Numbered from the stretch's first letter, positions 1-9,253 are shown. The stretch: 64,000 nt of DNA from Polyangium sp. 15x6 (GCF_029960785.1 NZ_JASBQE010000024.1:1-64000), one strand, 5' to 3'. The notes: generated from the sequence alone by a model not told the origin. Made by a program: numbers and translations.

Positions 1-1
1 C

Positions 2-1447
2 TTACGCAACAATCTCTTCGACCTGAGACGCCATGCCGCCATGCTGAACCTCGAGGTAATCCAGCGTCGCAGCGACATGGCCAACGCCGCGTAGTTCCTG
101 GGAGGATCGAACCGTTCGGCGCTCTAGCGCTTTGAAGTGACGCGCCGCGAGTTTTTCGATCTTCGGATCGATCTCATCCTGCCGATTCCAGGGCGCTCCC
201 TGGCAACGCTCCCGCGTCCCGTGCTTCAACTCGGGAGCGTATCGCTTGCGGCACACGTAGTAGCCTGCATGCTTGTTTTTCTCGCTCGCGGGGTGCGACG
301 TGATCATGGAGCCGCAAAGGGAGCACCGGGCGAGCCCTCGGATCAACCATTGTGCCGTGATCGTCGTCGTGCTCGCCTTGCGCCCGTAGCTGCGGCGCCC
401 TGACAGTGCATGCTGCGCCGTGTGCCACATTTGCAGGGTGACGATCGGTTCGTGCGCGTCGACCCATTCAGCGGGCTTCTGTGTCAACTGGCGGTTTTTG
501 TCGGGCCTTACAGGGGTCGTTGCAATCTGTCCGGCGTACATGCGGTTTTTAAGCAATGCCAGGATCCAACGAGAGCGGAAGGCGGAGAGGCCCGGATAGG
601 TGGTTTGGCAATGTCGCGCGATGTCGTTCGCGCTGTGCCCTGCGATGCACATATCGAACATCTGACGCACGATCGGCGCTTTGATCGGATCGATCTCCAA
701 TCGGCGCGGCTTATCGTGGACGTCCGCCCCCTTGGCCCGCACGTAGCCGAAGGGGGGCTGGCCCTCTACGAACTTCCCCAGGGCGCGCAGCCGCTTCCGG
801 TTGCCTTCCGTGCGCTCGCGGATGCGGGCCCGCTCCATTTGCGCGATAGAGGCCCACAGCGCCATTTGCGTCTCACCCTCCGGGGTAGACGCGTCGAATC
901 GCTCGGCCAGGGACAGGAAGCGCGCCCCCCGCTTGATGATGTCGCGTACGGCGGAGATCGTGAACACGATGTCACGGGAGAACCGATCGAGCTTCGCCAC
1001 GATCACGAGATCCCCCGGGCGGACTGCCTTTAGCAGGGCGGCGATCTTCTCTCGCTTCTCTTGTGACTCGACGCCGCCCGATTCCGTCTCCTCAAAGTCA
1101 ATCGGACCGGGGAGGCGGGCATATTGGCAGTAACGCCGGATCTCCTCGTCCTGCGCGTCGAGCGACGTCCCGGATCGCATTTGCTCCATCGTGGAGACGC
1201 GCCGATAGGCGAGGACTCGCGCCGTCCCTGCGTGCGGACCGTTGACCGTGAAAACACGCTTGACCGCGGAAGGATCTTCGATCGTGGGCCCTGCGTTCAC
1301 GACCGCGGGCGCGTCGGGTGCGGCGTCGAAGAAAGAGACTTCTCCCGGGGGGCTCACGTGCGCGCCCTTCTGCGCCGTGCCGCGCGCCTTGCTGCCCTTG
1401 CTACCCTTGCCGCCCATGCCGGGCATGATGCCGTTCTTGGGATCCAT
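2..1447 (-). CDS. Large serine recombinase (resolvase/invertase family)
   Basis: Site-specific DNA recombinase of the large serine family, 481 residues and complete (TAA at the window edge). The catalytic N-terminal domain starts near residue 75. The nucleophile is Ser85 in YRRVSTMEQ, and KLDRFSRD (about 152-159) carries the conserved arginines. A recombinase domain (about 225-330) and a zinc beta-ribbon (CSLCG, later YYVC and RC, about 375-420) follow. Residues 1-70 are a Gly/Lys/Ala-rich extension not typical of the family. A GAGAGG ribosome site lies about 8 bases before the ATG. Base composition is visibly less GC-rich than neighbouring genes, which suggests it arrived on a mobile element. 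No attachment sites or element boundary could be identified, and its partner genes may lie beyond the left edge. Confidence 0.9.
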   Translation of the reverse strand: MDPKNGIMPGMGGKGSKGSKARGTAQKGAHVSPPGEVSFFDAAPDAPAVVNAGPTIEDPSAVKRVFTVNGPHAGTARVLAYRRVSTMEQMRSGTSLDAQDEEIRRYCQYARLPGPIDFEETESGGVESQEKREKIAALLKAVRPGDLVIVAKLDRFSRDIVFTISAVRDIIKRGARFLSLAERFDASTPEGETQMALWASIAQMERARIRERTEGNRKRLRALGKFVEGQPPFGYVRAKGADVHDKPRRLEIDPIKAPIVRQMFDMCIAGHSANDIARHCQTTYPGLSAFRSRWILALLKNRMYAGQIATTPVRPDKNRQLTQKPAEWVDAHEPIVTLQMWHTAQHALSGRRSYGRKASTTTITAQWLIRGLARCSLCGSMITSHPASEKNKHAGYYVCRKRYAPELKHGTRERCQGAPWNRQDEIDPKIEKLAARHFKALERRTVRSSQELRGVGHVAATLDYLEVQHGGMASQVEEIVA

Positions 1448-1592
1448 GGTCGAGACCTCTCTAACGGACAGGCTCGACTACTGAACAAGCGATCAGCTAA
1501 AGTACCGGGCCGCGCGTCGCTCTCAGAGTCGCGTAAGTTGTTGTAATCATTGGAGTAGCGGCCTAGGTGGTACGTAGCAAATGGATCCCTGA

Positions 1593-1672
1593 TCGGGAGC
1601 GGGCGCGGAGGCGGGAGCGGGAGCGGGAGCGGAGGCGGGCGCGGAGGCGGAGGCGGAGGCGGAGGCGGGAAC
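1593..1672. repeat. Purine-rich GGAGGC/GGGAGC simple repeat
   Basis: About 80 bases of alternating GGGAGC, GGAGGC and GGCGCGGA hexamer-like units, almost all purine on the + strand, between the recombinase and the hydrolase gene ends. The same type of tract recurs at about 17694-17716, inside the gene at 37839 (as EA-rich codons) and in the Gly-rich region near 61430-61560. It is low-complexity DNA; no function can be read from it. Confidence 0.6.
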
Positions 1673-1681
1673 GAAAACACT

Positions 1682-3088
1682 TCAATGCGCGAGCAGCCAC
1701 TGCGCGAGCGGCGCCCACGCGAGCGCGGGCGCATCCTCTGCGTAAAGCAAATCCGCATGGCCGAAGTCCTCGACCTCGCTCGAGGCCGGAAGGCGGCGCA
1801 CCACGTGCGTGGTCACGTCCGTGGAGGCCACCAGCGTGGTCGTGTAAAGCCCGTGATCGCCGAAGCCGCCCGCGGCGCCGAGATAGAAGAGCGGCACCGA
1901 GATGTCGGCGAGGTGATCCGCGAGCGGCAGGGTCCCGGTCCCGCACCACATGGCATCCCGGTCGGCGGTCTCCACCAGCGACTCGTGCGGCGGCGAATGC
2001 GCGAGCCAGTCGCTGATGAGCGCCTCCGACGAATAGCGCAACGTGCTCGGAAACCCATTCTTGTACACGCCGGCCACCAGGTGATACTGGGGCTTCGGCT
2101 CATAAAGCAGGAACGTCGCCGCCACGAACCCGAGCATCGCCTCCCGGTTCGTGTAACCCTCGAAGATCGGCGAATCGCCCCAGGGTGCGGAAGCCGCGAG
2201 CGCGCCCAGCGGCTGGGCGAACGTGCTGTTGTCGCTGTCCACGAACCCCTGCGCGACCCAATCATACTCGTCGGCCGCATTCGCGCAGGCGTAGAGCCTC
2301 AGCGACTCGTCCGCCGGGGAGAGCTTGCCGTAGATATCGATGGGCACGATGCCCTTCACGTGCCGCTGCGCCAGCGGCTTCTGGCTCTCCTCGGCCGCAT
2401 ACAGGTACGTGAGCTGCGCGCCGCTGCTGAACCCGCCCAGGAACAGGCGCGCCTTGCCCCCGCCCGTCAGGGTGCGGAGCGTGCGCGCGAAGGACAGCGC
2501 GAGGCCCGTATCCGAGACGGCCTGCGCCACCCCCATGCCGGCGAAATCCGAGAAATCGGTCCCCTCCGCGGGCGCCGTCGTCCACCGCCGATCGACGCCC
2601 CACACGTCGATCCCGCGCTTGGCCAGGTACACGGCCAGATCGCGATCGGGCTTCGCGGCAGCGCTGATCCGCGACGGCACGAAGTTCGTGGTGAAGTTCG
2701 CGAAATCGCCGTGCATGAGCAGGATGGCCTGCGACGTCGGATGCGCGACGTTGGGCGAATCCTCGCGCACGACCCGGTGCACGCGGATGCGCGCATTGGG
2801 GGTGTCCCCCACCTTCAGCAGGAAGCTGTAATGGTACACGTCGCCGACGACCTGCTCGCGCTCCACCAAGCCCAGCAGCGTTGCCGACAGGGCGGCGGAA
2901 GCCTCGGCGGTGGCCTGCAGAACCTCGCTGTCGTCGACCGGGGCCGTCTCCGTCGTGCATCCGGCGGCGGCGGCGGTTAGAAGGCCCAGCACGACCGGCA
3001 TCACGGCGAGGCGCTTCGACCTTTTTTGCGCGTGCGAGGGGGCGAGGGGCGCGACGCCGGACGGCACGACGAAAGCAATCTTCTTCAT
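1682..3088 (-). CDS. Alpha/beta-hydrolase lipoprotein (lipase/esterase-like)
   Basis: Predicted exported lipid-anchored serine hydrolase of about 468 residues. The signal peptide ends in the lipobox AAAAGC (Cys near 44). The mature part has an alpha/beta-hydrolase layout: LLMHGDFANF as the oxyanion strand, WGVDRRW, then GFSSG as the nucleophile elbow (Ser near 222) and a candidate catalytic His in DFGHADLL near the C terminus. AAGGAG lies 7 bases before the ATG at 3088; an ATG three bases earlier and a TTG six bases earlier are also in frame. The substrate is unknown; the fold resembles gastric-lipase and AB-hydrolase 1 proteins. It faces the AraC gene across a repeat-rich gap and appears monocistronic. 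Confidence 0.85.
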   Translation of the reverse strand: MKKIAFVVPSGVAPLAPSHAQKRSKRLAVMPVVLGLLTAAAAGCTTETAPVDDSEVLQATAEASAALSATLLGLVEREQVVGDVYHYSFLLKVGDTPNARIRVHRVVREDSPNVAHPTSQAILLMHGDFANFTTNFVPSRISAAAKPDRDLAVYLAKRGIDVWGVDRRWTTAPAEGTDFSDFAGMGVAQAVSDTGLALSFARTLRTLTGGGKARLFLGGFSSGAQLTYLYAAEESQKPLAQRHVKGIVPIDIYGKLSPADESLRLYACANAADEYDWVAQGFVDSDNSTFAQPLGALAASAPWGDSPIFEGYTNREAMLGFVAATFLLYEPKPQYHLVAGVYKNGFPSTLRYSSEALISDWLAHSPPHESLVETADRDAMWCGTGTLPLADHLADISVPLFYLGAAGGFGDHGLYTTTLVASTDVTTHVVRRLPASSEVEDFGHADLLYAEDAPALAWAPLAQWLLAH

Positions 3089-3104
3089 CATCAATCTCCT
3101 TGGC

Positions 3105-3407
3105 CGATGCGCTCAGCACATTGCATGCCGCGCTCGTTCGGGGGCCAGGAGAGGGAATGGCGGATCGATTGCGTGGAGGCGAATTGCGCAATGCTGCACG
3201 AACTGCGCAAGCGTGCTCGACTTGTGCATCGCGGCGTGTATGGAGCGACCGCAGGCACGCTTGCTCGAAGCGCCCGATTGCGGAAATTTTCCCATGAGTA
3301 TCGTCAATGGTGAGATCCAAACCGAAAGATGGGCCCCACGGAGCAGCGCACCGAGACGACTCTTGGGCGCGCTCCGCATGAGCTCGTACTTGTCCCCCCC
3401 TCGGAGA
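3105..3407. other. Intergenic, no gene seen
   Basis: Upstream region of the hydrolase gene. Short open frames exist on both strands but none has a plausible start or protein-like composition. It is less GC-rich than the genes around it and probably holds the hydrolase promoter. Confidence 0.4.
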
Positions 3408-3745
3408 CCTCCCGAAGGTCATCGATGCGACGTTGATGCCGACGTACCGACCTCCCCGAGCCCTCCAGCTCGAGATGAACGTAGACACGAACACCTCCCC
3501 GAGGACCTTTCCTGACGGTTGATGTAGGCGATTTTACCTCCCAGAGGTCTCTCCCTGGGGGTCGATGTAGGTTTACCTACCTCGCGGAAGTCTCCGGGCG
3601 GGGGTCGATGTCGGCTTGCCGACCTCGCGGAAGTCTCCGGGTGGGGGTCGATGTCGGCTTGCCGACCTCGCGGAAGTCTCCGGGCGGGGGTCGATGTCGG
3701 CTTGCCGACCTCGCGGAAGTCTCCGGGCGGGGATTGATCTCGGCG
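3408..3745. repeat. 43-bp tandem repeat array, about 8 units
   Basis: Units start with CCTC at 3408, 3451, 3494, 3537, 3580, 3623, 3666 and 3709, an exact 43-base step throughout. Units on the right are almost identical, while units towards the left are increasingly diverged but keep the period. Each conserved unit holds a palindrome: GTCGGC-TT-GCCGAC in the right units and GTAGGT-TT-ACCTAC at 3567-3580, so both arms changed together. There are no unique spacers, so it is not a CRISPR array. Open frames across it are a by-product of the repetition. Confidence 0.9.
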
Positions 3746-3783
3746 TGGCCCCCTGCGCGAGCGGTCCGGAGCGCGCTCGGGGT

Positions 3784-4070
3784 TCAGGTCTGCGCGTTCG
3801 CGCCGGGGTCCGCGGGGGGGAACACCTCGCCCGTCTCCGGGTTCACGTCCGGGCGAAGCTCGCACCTGGCGATCGAGCGTGTCGCGGAAAGACGTTATCG
3901 TCCCGTCGAGCGAGCGTGATATCGAGCTCACGCAGCCCCGGAACGACCGTCGAACCCTGCGCGCGGCCATTCCACTTCGCTTCGATGACGAGCGTATCTC
4001 GATCATGCGCGACGCAAGTATCCGCATGCAAAGCGAGCCCCCCGAAAACAGGGCGTAGGCTCGCCGACAT
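3784..4070 (-). pseudogene. Possible decayed protein-coding remnant
   Basis: Protein-like text is split over three reverse frames. One frame from ATG 4070 gives a segment containing DTLVIEAKWNGRAQG and VVPGLRELDITLARRDDNVF and then stops near 3843. A neighbouring frame gives FRDTLDRQVR at about the same place. The third continues with ELRPDVNPETGEVFPPADP to a stop at 3784, which looks like a genuine C terminus. Joining them needs two small frameshifts. The family is not recognised. It could be chance, but the composition is more protein-like than the rest of this gap. Confidence 0.25.
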
Positions 4071-4219
4071 GCAACCGGGCTGTCGAGGGGGAGAGCCGCG
4101 GAAGCGGAATCTGCTTGCATACCGTGGTCTTGGCTAAGCGCTCGCTCCGCGCGATGTCCAGGCAGCAGCACCATCGCGTTGGCTTTGACTGCCGGTACGC
4201 GTGATCATGGAGGTGCATG

Positions 4220-5284
4220 ATGCACGCCAGGTCGGGAACGGATCTCGTCCACAGCCAGCCGCTCCTCGACAAGGTGGCGCTTTCCGCCAGTCGAGGAGCG
4301 GCGCCCCTCTTGGTCGTGAAGAGTCACCTCAGCACCACCGACCCCGACGAGCTGCTCCCCGCCTTCTCCCGCCTCTACCCGGGCGCAATGCTCCGGCCCC
4401 TGGCCGGGAACGCCTTCCGGTGTCATTTCGCGGTCACCTCGGCCGGGCCCGTGTCGTTCGTGGCGGGTGACTGGGACCTCGGCGGCCGGGTCGAGGCCGC
4501 CGCCCTCGGCGATCGGTACGCGCTGGTGTTCGCAGGGGAAGGCAGCGGCGACGGGGAGGTGGAGATCCGCAGCCGGCGCCTCTCGATCGCTCCTGGAACG
4601 CGGGCCGCGCTCTTCGTTCCCGGGCGGCCGGGGAACATCAGGCTGCCCGTGGGTTCGAAGGGCCGGACCGTCACCATCGAGCGATCGGCCCTCGAAGCGC
4701 ACTTCGCCATGCTCACGGGCCACGCGAGCCGCGGCGCGATCCCGTTCGACCCCGATCTGGACCTCACCACGGGCGGCGGCGCGACGCTCCACGGGATCGT
4801 GCGGCTGCTCCGGGAGGAGATCGAGCGCCCCGCGGTCTCGCCGTTCGTCCGGCCGCGGCTCTTCGACGTGCTCCTCACCGCGCTCGTGACCATTCCTCGC
4901 CACGAGGGTTTGCGCCTGCTCGAGCTCCCGCCCCCGCGCGTCGCCCCCGCGGTCGTGCGCCGGGCCGAGGAGTACATCGCGGCGCACGCCGGCGAGGCGA
5001 TCCGGCTCTCGGACATCGTCGCCGCCGCGGGCGCGCCGGCCCGCTCGCTCCAGGCGGCGTTCCGCGCGGCGCGGGGCATGACGCCGATGGAGTTTCTGAA
5101 GATCCGGCGGCTCGAGCAGGCGCGCCACATGCTCCTCGCCCCGCGGCCCGAGACGACCGTGTCCAGCGTCGCCGCCGTCATCGGCTTCCGCAACGCGGGG
5201 CGGTTCAGCGTCGAGTACAGGAAGTGCTTCCAGGAGAGCCCCTCCGAGACGCTCGCGTGCGGCCGCGCCTCCGCCGCGCGCTGA
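4220..5284 (+). CDS. AraC family transcriptional regulator
   Basis: DNA-binding regulator of about 354 residues. The N-terminal 220 residues form a cupin-like AraC-binding sensor region of the type found in AraC_binding_2 proteins. The C-terminal about 100 residues hold the double helix-turn-helix: AIRLSDIVAAAGAPARSLQAAF is the first HTH, followed by RGMTPMEFLKIRRLEQARHML and the second HTH region ending in VIGFRNAGRFSVEYRKCFQESP, the family signature. GGAGG at 4209-4213 sits 6 bases before ATG 4220 and 3 bases before an alternative ATG at 4217. It lies just upstream of the exported beta-propeller cluster on the same strand and could control it, but this is only positional inference. Confidence 0.9.
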   Translation: MHARSGTDLVHSQPLLDKVALSASRGAAPLLVVKSHLSTTDPDELLPAFSRLYPGAMLRPLAGNAFRCHFAVTSAGPVSFVAGDWDLGGRVEAAALGDRYALVFAGEGSGDGEVEIRSRRLSIAPGTRAALFVPGRPGNIRLPVGSKGRTVTIERSALEAHFAMLTGHASRGAIPFDPDLDLTTGGGATLHGIVRLLREEIERPAVSPFVRPRLFDVLLTALVTIPRHEGLRLLELPPPRVAPAVVRRAEEYIAAHAGEAIRLSDIVAAAGAPARSLQAAFRAARGMTPMEFLKIRRLEQARHMLLAPRPETTVSSVAAVIGFRNAGRFSVEYRKCFQESPSETLACGRASAAR

Positions 5285-5382
5285 TCAAAAAACGCAAGGC
5301 TGCTCGAAAAGCGCAACGATCTCGCCCCGGCTCCGAGACGGACGTCGCCGGAGCGATCGCGCTTCGCTATCGATTCGTCTCC

Positions 5383-7929
5383 ATGACATACGCCTCTCCA
5401 TTGCCGGGACGGAGGTCGTGGCTCCGCCGCGCCTCCGCCGCCGCCGTGTTGATCCTGCTTGCCGCGTCTTGCAGCCCTGACACCGTCCCCGAGGGCCAGC
5501 CGGCGCCGGCCTCCGCCGCCCCGACGCAAGCTTCAGCGCCGTCGTCGAGCGCCGCGATGCCGAAGGACCTGCGCGCGGCGTACATCGCCGCCGTGCAGGC
5601 GAAGGCGCCGGAGGCGTATGCCGCGAGGACAGCGCGTCCGGGGAGCATCGTCGCCGAGAACGAGGCCGCGCGGTTCGTGACGACGATGGATCACGCGGGG
5701 GCGGTGCTCACGTCGGACGTCGAGCCGTGGTCGGTCTCGGTGCGGACCGCGGGGCTCGGCTGCGAGGGGGCCGTGGCGCCCGTCTCCGAGGCGGAGCCCG
5801 TGGCGGAGGGGAACCGGGTCTCGTACCGGCACGAAGGGCTCTCGGCGTGGTACCTCAACGGGCCGCTGGGGCTCGAGCAGGGGTTCGTCCTCGACGAGGC
5901 GCCCGGGTGCGCGGGGACGAAGGTCGTGACGATGGAGGTCGGCGGCGAGCTGCGCGCGGAGCTCGACGATGCGGACGGCGACGGGCGCGGCGAGCGGATC
6001 CGGCTCGTCGATGCCGAGGGCCGGGTGGCGCTCACGTATGCGGACCTGTTCGTGAAGGACGCCAAAGGGAAGGAGCTGCCCGCGTGGCTCTCGGTGTCGA
6101 AAGGGCAGATCGCCGTTCACGTGGAGGACGCGGGGGCAGCGTATCCGGTGGAGATCGATCCGCTCTTCAGCATCGAGCAAGCGAAGCTCCTGGCGAGCGA
6201 CGGGGCCCCGAGCGACCGCTTTGGCACATCCGTCGCGCTGTCGGGGGACACGGCGCTCGTGGGGGCGTACGGGGACGATGACAAGGGGGACAACTCCGGC
6301 GCGGCGTACGTGTTCGTGCGTAGCGGCGGCGCCTGGACCCAGCAGGCGAAGCTCGTGGCGAGCGACGGCGCGGCGGGCGACGAGTTCGGCAATTCGGTCT
6401 CGCTGTCCGGGGACATGGCGCTCGTGGGGGCGTACGGGAACGCAAGTCAAAAGGGTGCGGCGTATGTGTTCGTGCGCGGCGGCGACGACTGGTTCCAGGC
6501 GGCGAAGCTCCCGGCGAGCGACGGCGCGGCGGGCGACCAATTTGGCTTCTCCGTCGCGCTGTCCGGGGACACGGCGCTCGTCGGGGCGCGATACGATGAC
6601 GACAACGGGAACAACGCAGGTTCGGTCTACGTGTTCGATCTCTCCACCTTGACCGAGCAGGGAAAGCTCTTGGCGAGCGACGGGGCCGCAGACGACTACT
6701 TCGGCACTTCGGTCGCGCTGTCCGGAGACACGGCGCTCGTCGGGGCGAACGGGGATGATGACACCGGATCGGACGCTGGCTCGACCTACGTCTTCGTGCG
6801 CAATGGCGGCGTGTGGACCCAGGAGACGAAGCTCTTGGCGAGCGACGGGGCAGAAGGCGACTACTTCGGGTTTTCGGTCACGATGTCGGAGGACACGGCG
6901 CTCATCGGGGCGTTAGAAGCTGAGATCAACGGGGCGGGCGTAGGCGCGGCGTACGTGTTCGTCCGGAGCGGCGGCGTATGGTCCCAGCAGGCGAAGCTCT
7001 TGGCGAACGACGGCGCTGCATACGACCGGTTTGGCGAGAGGGTCGCACTGTCGGGCGACATGGCGCTCATCGGGGCCAGTGTACACGCCGAAAACGGACC
7101 GTACGCCGGCGCGGCGTATGTGTTCGTGCGGAGTGGCGGCGCCTGGACCCAGGAGACGAAGCTCTTGGCGAGCGACGGCGTGGAGAGCGATAGGTTCGGC
7201 GTGTCGGTCGCGCTGTCAGGGAACACGGCGCTCATCGGGGCGTATGGCGACGATGATCTTGGGAGCTCGTCCGGCTCGGCCTACGTGTTCGTACTCCTGC
7301 CGGGCAACGGCGCATCGTGCTCGCTTGCATCCGAGTGCGGCAGCGGGTTCTGCGTGGACGGCGTGTGCTGCGACAGCGCTTGCGGCGACGGCGATGCGAC
7401 CGATTGCCAGGCGTGCAGCGTGGCGGCGGGGGCCGCGGTGGACGGGACGTGCGCGCCGCGCTCGGCCGGCACCGAATGCCGCGCGTCCGCGGGCGCGTGT
7501 GACGCCGCCGAGACCTGCGACGGCGTGGGCGACGTTTGCCCCGACGATGCCATGGCGGCGCCGGGGACCGAATGCCAACCGGCCACGGGCGAATGTGATC
7601 TCGCAGCGAGCTGCGATGGTGCCGCGCCGAGCTGCCCGACGAACCCGAACAAGCCCGACGGCACGGTCTGCACCGGCGGCACGTGCCTCGCGGGCGCATG
7701 CATGGACACGGGAGCGGGAGGAAGCGGCGGCGGTGGTGGCACTGGCGGCGGTGGCACTGGCGGCGGTGGCACTGGCGGCGGCGGTGGCACTGGCGGCGGT
7801 GGGACCAGCGGCGACAGCGGCGGGTGCGGCTGCGTCGCGGCCGGCACGACCGAACGCGAGGGAGCGGCCGCGTGGGCCGCGCTCGGGCTCATCGGAATGG
7901 TCTTCGCGCGACGCCGCCGCCGGAGCTGA
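5383..7929 (+). CDS. FG-GAP beta-propeller lipoprotein with Cys-rich region and sorting tail
   Basis: Exported surface protein of about 848 residues. ATG 5383 is chosen because it opens a lipoprotein signal (Cys in LLAASCSPD); the frame is open further upstream into the AraC gene. After an N-terminal module (about 90-262) ending in EIDPLF come seven repeats of about 52 residues (about 263-640), each like KLLASDGA..D.FG.SVALSGDTALVGA...AYVFVRSGG, i.e. a seven-bladed FG-GAP propeller. Then follow a Cys-rich region (about 645-770), a Gly-rich linker and a tail GCGCVAAGTT, a hydrophobic stretch and Arg-rich end, resembling the MYXO-CTERM sorting signal. It is predicted to be surface-anchored and to bind a ligand or matrix; no catalytic residues were seen. 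It is the first gene of the cluster. Confidence 0.85.
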   Translation: MTYASPLPGRRSWLRRASAAAVLILLAASCSPDTVPEGQPAPASAAPTQASAPSSSAAMPKDLRAAYIAAVQAKAPEAYAARTARPGSIVAENEAARFVTTMDHAGAVLTSDVEPWSVSVRTAGLGCEGAVAPVSEAEPVAEGNRVSYRHEGLSAWYLNGPLGLEQGFVLDEAPGCAGTKVVTMEVGGELRAELDDADGDGRGERIRLVDAEGRVALTYADLFVKDAKGKELPAWLSVSKGQIAVHVEDAGAAYPVEIDPLFSIEQAKLLASDGAPSDRFGTSVALSGDTALVGAYGDDDKGDNSGAAYVFVRSGGAWTQQAKLVASDGAAGDEFGNSVSLSGDMALVGAYGNASQKGAAYVFVRGGDDWFQAAKLPASDGAAGDQFGFSVALSGDTALVGARYDDDNGNNAGSVYVFDLSTLTEQGKLLASDGAADDYFGTSVALSGDTALVGANGDDDTGSDAGSTYVFVRNGGVWTQETKLLASDGAEGDYFGFSVTMSEDTALIGALEAEINGAGVGAAYVFVRSGGVWSQQAKLLANDGAAYDRFGERVALSGDMALIGASVHAENGPYAGAAYVFVRSGGAWTQETKLLASDGVESDRFGVSVALSGNTALIGAYGDDDLGSSSGSAYVFVLLPGNGASCSLASECGSGFCVDGVCCDSACGDGDATDCQACSVAAGAAVDGTCAPRSAGTECRASAGACDAAETCDGVGDVCPDDAMAAPGTECQPATGECDLAASCDGAAPSCPTNPNKPDGTVCTGGTCLAGACMDTGAGGSGGGGGTGGGGTGGGGTGGGGGTGGGGTSGDSGGCGCVAAGTTEREGAAAWAALGLIGMVFARRRRRS

Positions 7930-7931
7930 CC
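7822..7931 (+). repeat. Sorting-tail coding repeat, copy 1
   Basis: This segment encoding GCGCVAAGTT and the hydrophobic Arg-rich tail is nearly identical at DNA level to 14022-14128 in the kelch gene downstream. There are a handful of substitutions and one codon fewer in copy 2; identity continues just past the stop codon (GGAGCTGACC). The Gly-rich linkers in front differ. This indicates recent duplication or gene conversion of the tail alone. Confidence 0.85.
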
Positions 7932-7980
7932 CGCCCCGCGCGCTGATCCGACCTCGCCGCTTCAACCAGGAGATCCATCG

Positions 7981-9240
7981 ATGACTCACCTTTTCCATCC
8001 GCCTCGCGAATCCATGCGCCGCCGTTGCGCCGGCCTCGCGGCGACCCTCGCCATGGCCGCCTGCAGCGCGCAAGACCCCACGTCGCTCGAAATTTCCTCG
8101 CCGGAGGCGCTTTCGGTGGCGACCTACGTGGGGCTCACCACGGCTCCGCAATGGGAGGCCGTCCCGCAGCATGGCGACGTCCCGACCGCGCTCTGGGAGG
8201 CCGGCATCTCGTTCGCGCGCAGTAGCGATCCCGATATCGTCTACCGTTTTGGCGGTCAGATCGGGGCGTTCCCCACCGATTTCACCGTGAACGACTTCTA
8301 CTCCCTCGACCTCTCCACGATGACGTGGACGAACCTCGGATCGCCCGAGACCCCCGCCCCGCGGGCCGACACGCTGATGATCCCCGGCCCCTGCGGCAAT
8401 TGCGTGAGCATCGTCGGCGGCCGGGGCCAGTTCCGGACCGGCTCGGATCACATGTTCCCCGAGATGTGGACCTACCACACGAAGAGTCGTCAATGGGAAC
8501 TGGCCCCGCAAGAGGAGCAGGGAGATCCATTCGCCATGCGCCGCTCGTCCGCCGCGGTCGTGGGGGTGCCGGCGATTGGCCACCCGAAGAAGAAGAAGAC
8601 GTTTTATGCGTTCGGCGGCGTGGGCAATACGCTGCCGCGATTCGCCACGACGCCCAGCGGTCTGCGCGACGACCTCGCCATGTACGACGCGGAGGCGGGC
8701 TGGCAAATCGTCCCGACCCACGGCGAGAAGCCCGCGCCGCGGGCCTGGCCCGCCGGTGCATATGATCCGGCCACCCATTCGCTACTGATCTTCGGCGGCT
8801 ACCGCCTCGGGGCGGACCAGGGGCCGGACACGCCGCCCGGTGAGCTCTTCGGTCCGACCAACTACGAGAATGACCTCTGGTCGCTCAGCCTCGATACGTT
8901 CACCTGGACCCGGCTCCACCCGGAGGGAGATCTGCCGTCACCGCGCGACAACGCCGTGGTCTTCTTCGATACCGCGCACGGCGGGCTCGTCGTCTTCGGC
9001 GGGAGCGGGTTCGACAGGGTTTCGAATGATCTCTGGTTCTACTCGATGGCGGCGAACCGGTGGACCGAGATGACCCTCGATCCCATCGCCCCGATTCCCC
9101 CGGCGCGCGTGGGAGGCGTCTCCTTCGTGCGCGAGACGAAGGCGGCCTTCGAGCTCTTCCTCCACGGCGGGTCCTCCTCCGATGGCGGCTCGAGCGCGTT
9201 CTTCGACGACCTGTGGAAGCTGACCTGGTCGAAGCGCTGA
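7981..9240 (+). CDS. Kelch-repeat lipoprotein
   Basis: Exported protein of 419 residues. AGGAG at 7968-7972 precedes ATG 7981 by 8 bases. The signal ends in LAMAAC, a lipobox. The mature protein consists of kelch-type beta-propeller blades (galactose-oxidase-like), visible as repeated FGG motifs followed by W: YRFGGQIGAFP, SIVGGRGQFR, YAFGGVGNTL, IFGGYRLG, VFGGSGFDRVSNDLW and LHGGSSSDGG..DDLWKLTW. It lacks the Cys-rich and sorting-tail modules of the flanking propeller genes. The gap to the preceding gene is about 50 bases and to the next about 28, consistent with co-transcription. The ligand is unknown. Confidence 0.85.
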   Translation: MTHLFHPPRESMRRRCAGLAATLAMAACSAQDPTSLEISSPEALSVATYVGLTTAPQWEAVPQHGDVPTALWEAGISFARSSDPDIVYRFGGQIGAFPTDFTVNDFYSLDLSTMTWTNLGSPETPAPRADTLMIPGPCGNCVSIVGGRGQFRTGSDHMFPEMWTYHTKSRQWELAPQEEQGDPFAMRRSSAAVVGVPAIGHPKKKKTFYAFGGVGNTLPRFATTPSGLRDDLAMYDAEAGWQIVPTHGEKPAPRAWPAGAYDPATHSLLIFGGYRLGADQGPDTPPGELFGPTNYENDLWSLSLDTFTWTRLHPEGDLPSPRDNAVVFFDTAHGGLVVFGGSGFDRVSNDLWFYSMAANRWTEMTLDPIAPIPPARVGGVSFVRETKAAFELFLHGGSSSDGGSSAFFDDLWKLTWSKR

Positions 9241-9253
9241 AAAGAAGTCGACG

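Noticed and set aside
1448-1681. Recombinase attachment site
   Set aside because: No duplicated core or inverted flanks could be identified; only a purine-rich simple repeat is visible.
3408-3745. Repeat array as a CRISPR
   Set aside because: Units are directly adjacent with a constant 43-base step and no unique spacers; no cas genes nearby.
3419-4174. Long reverse open frame of 251 codons
   Set aside because: It runs straight through the tandem array, and its translation is Arg/Pro-rich and repetitive.
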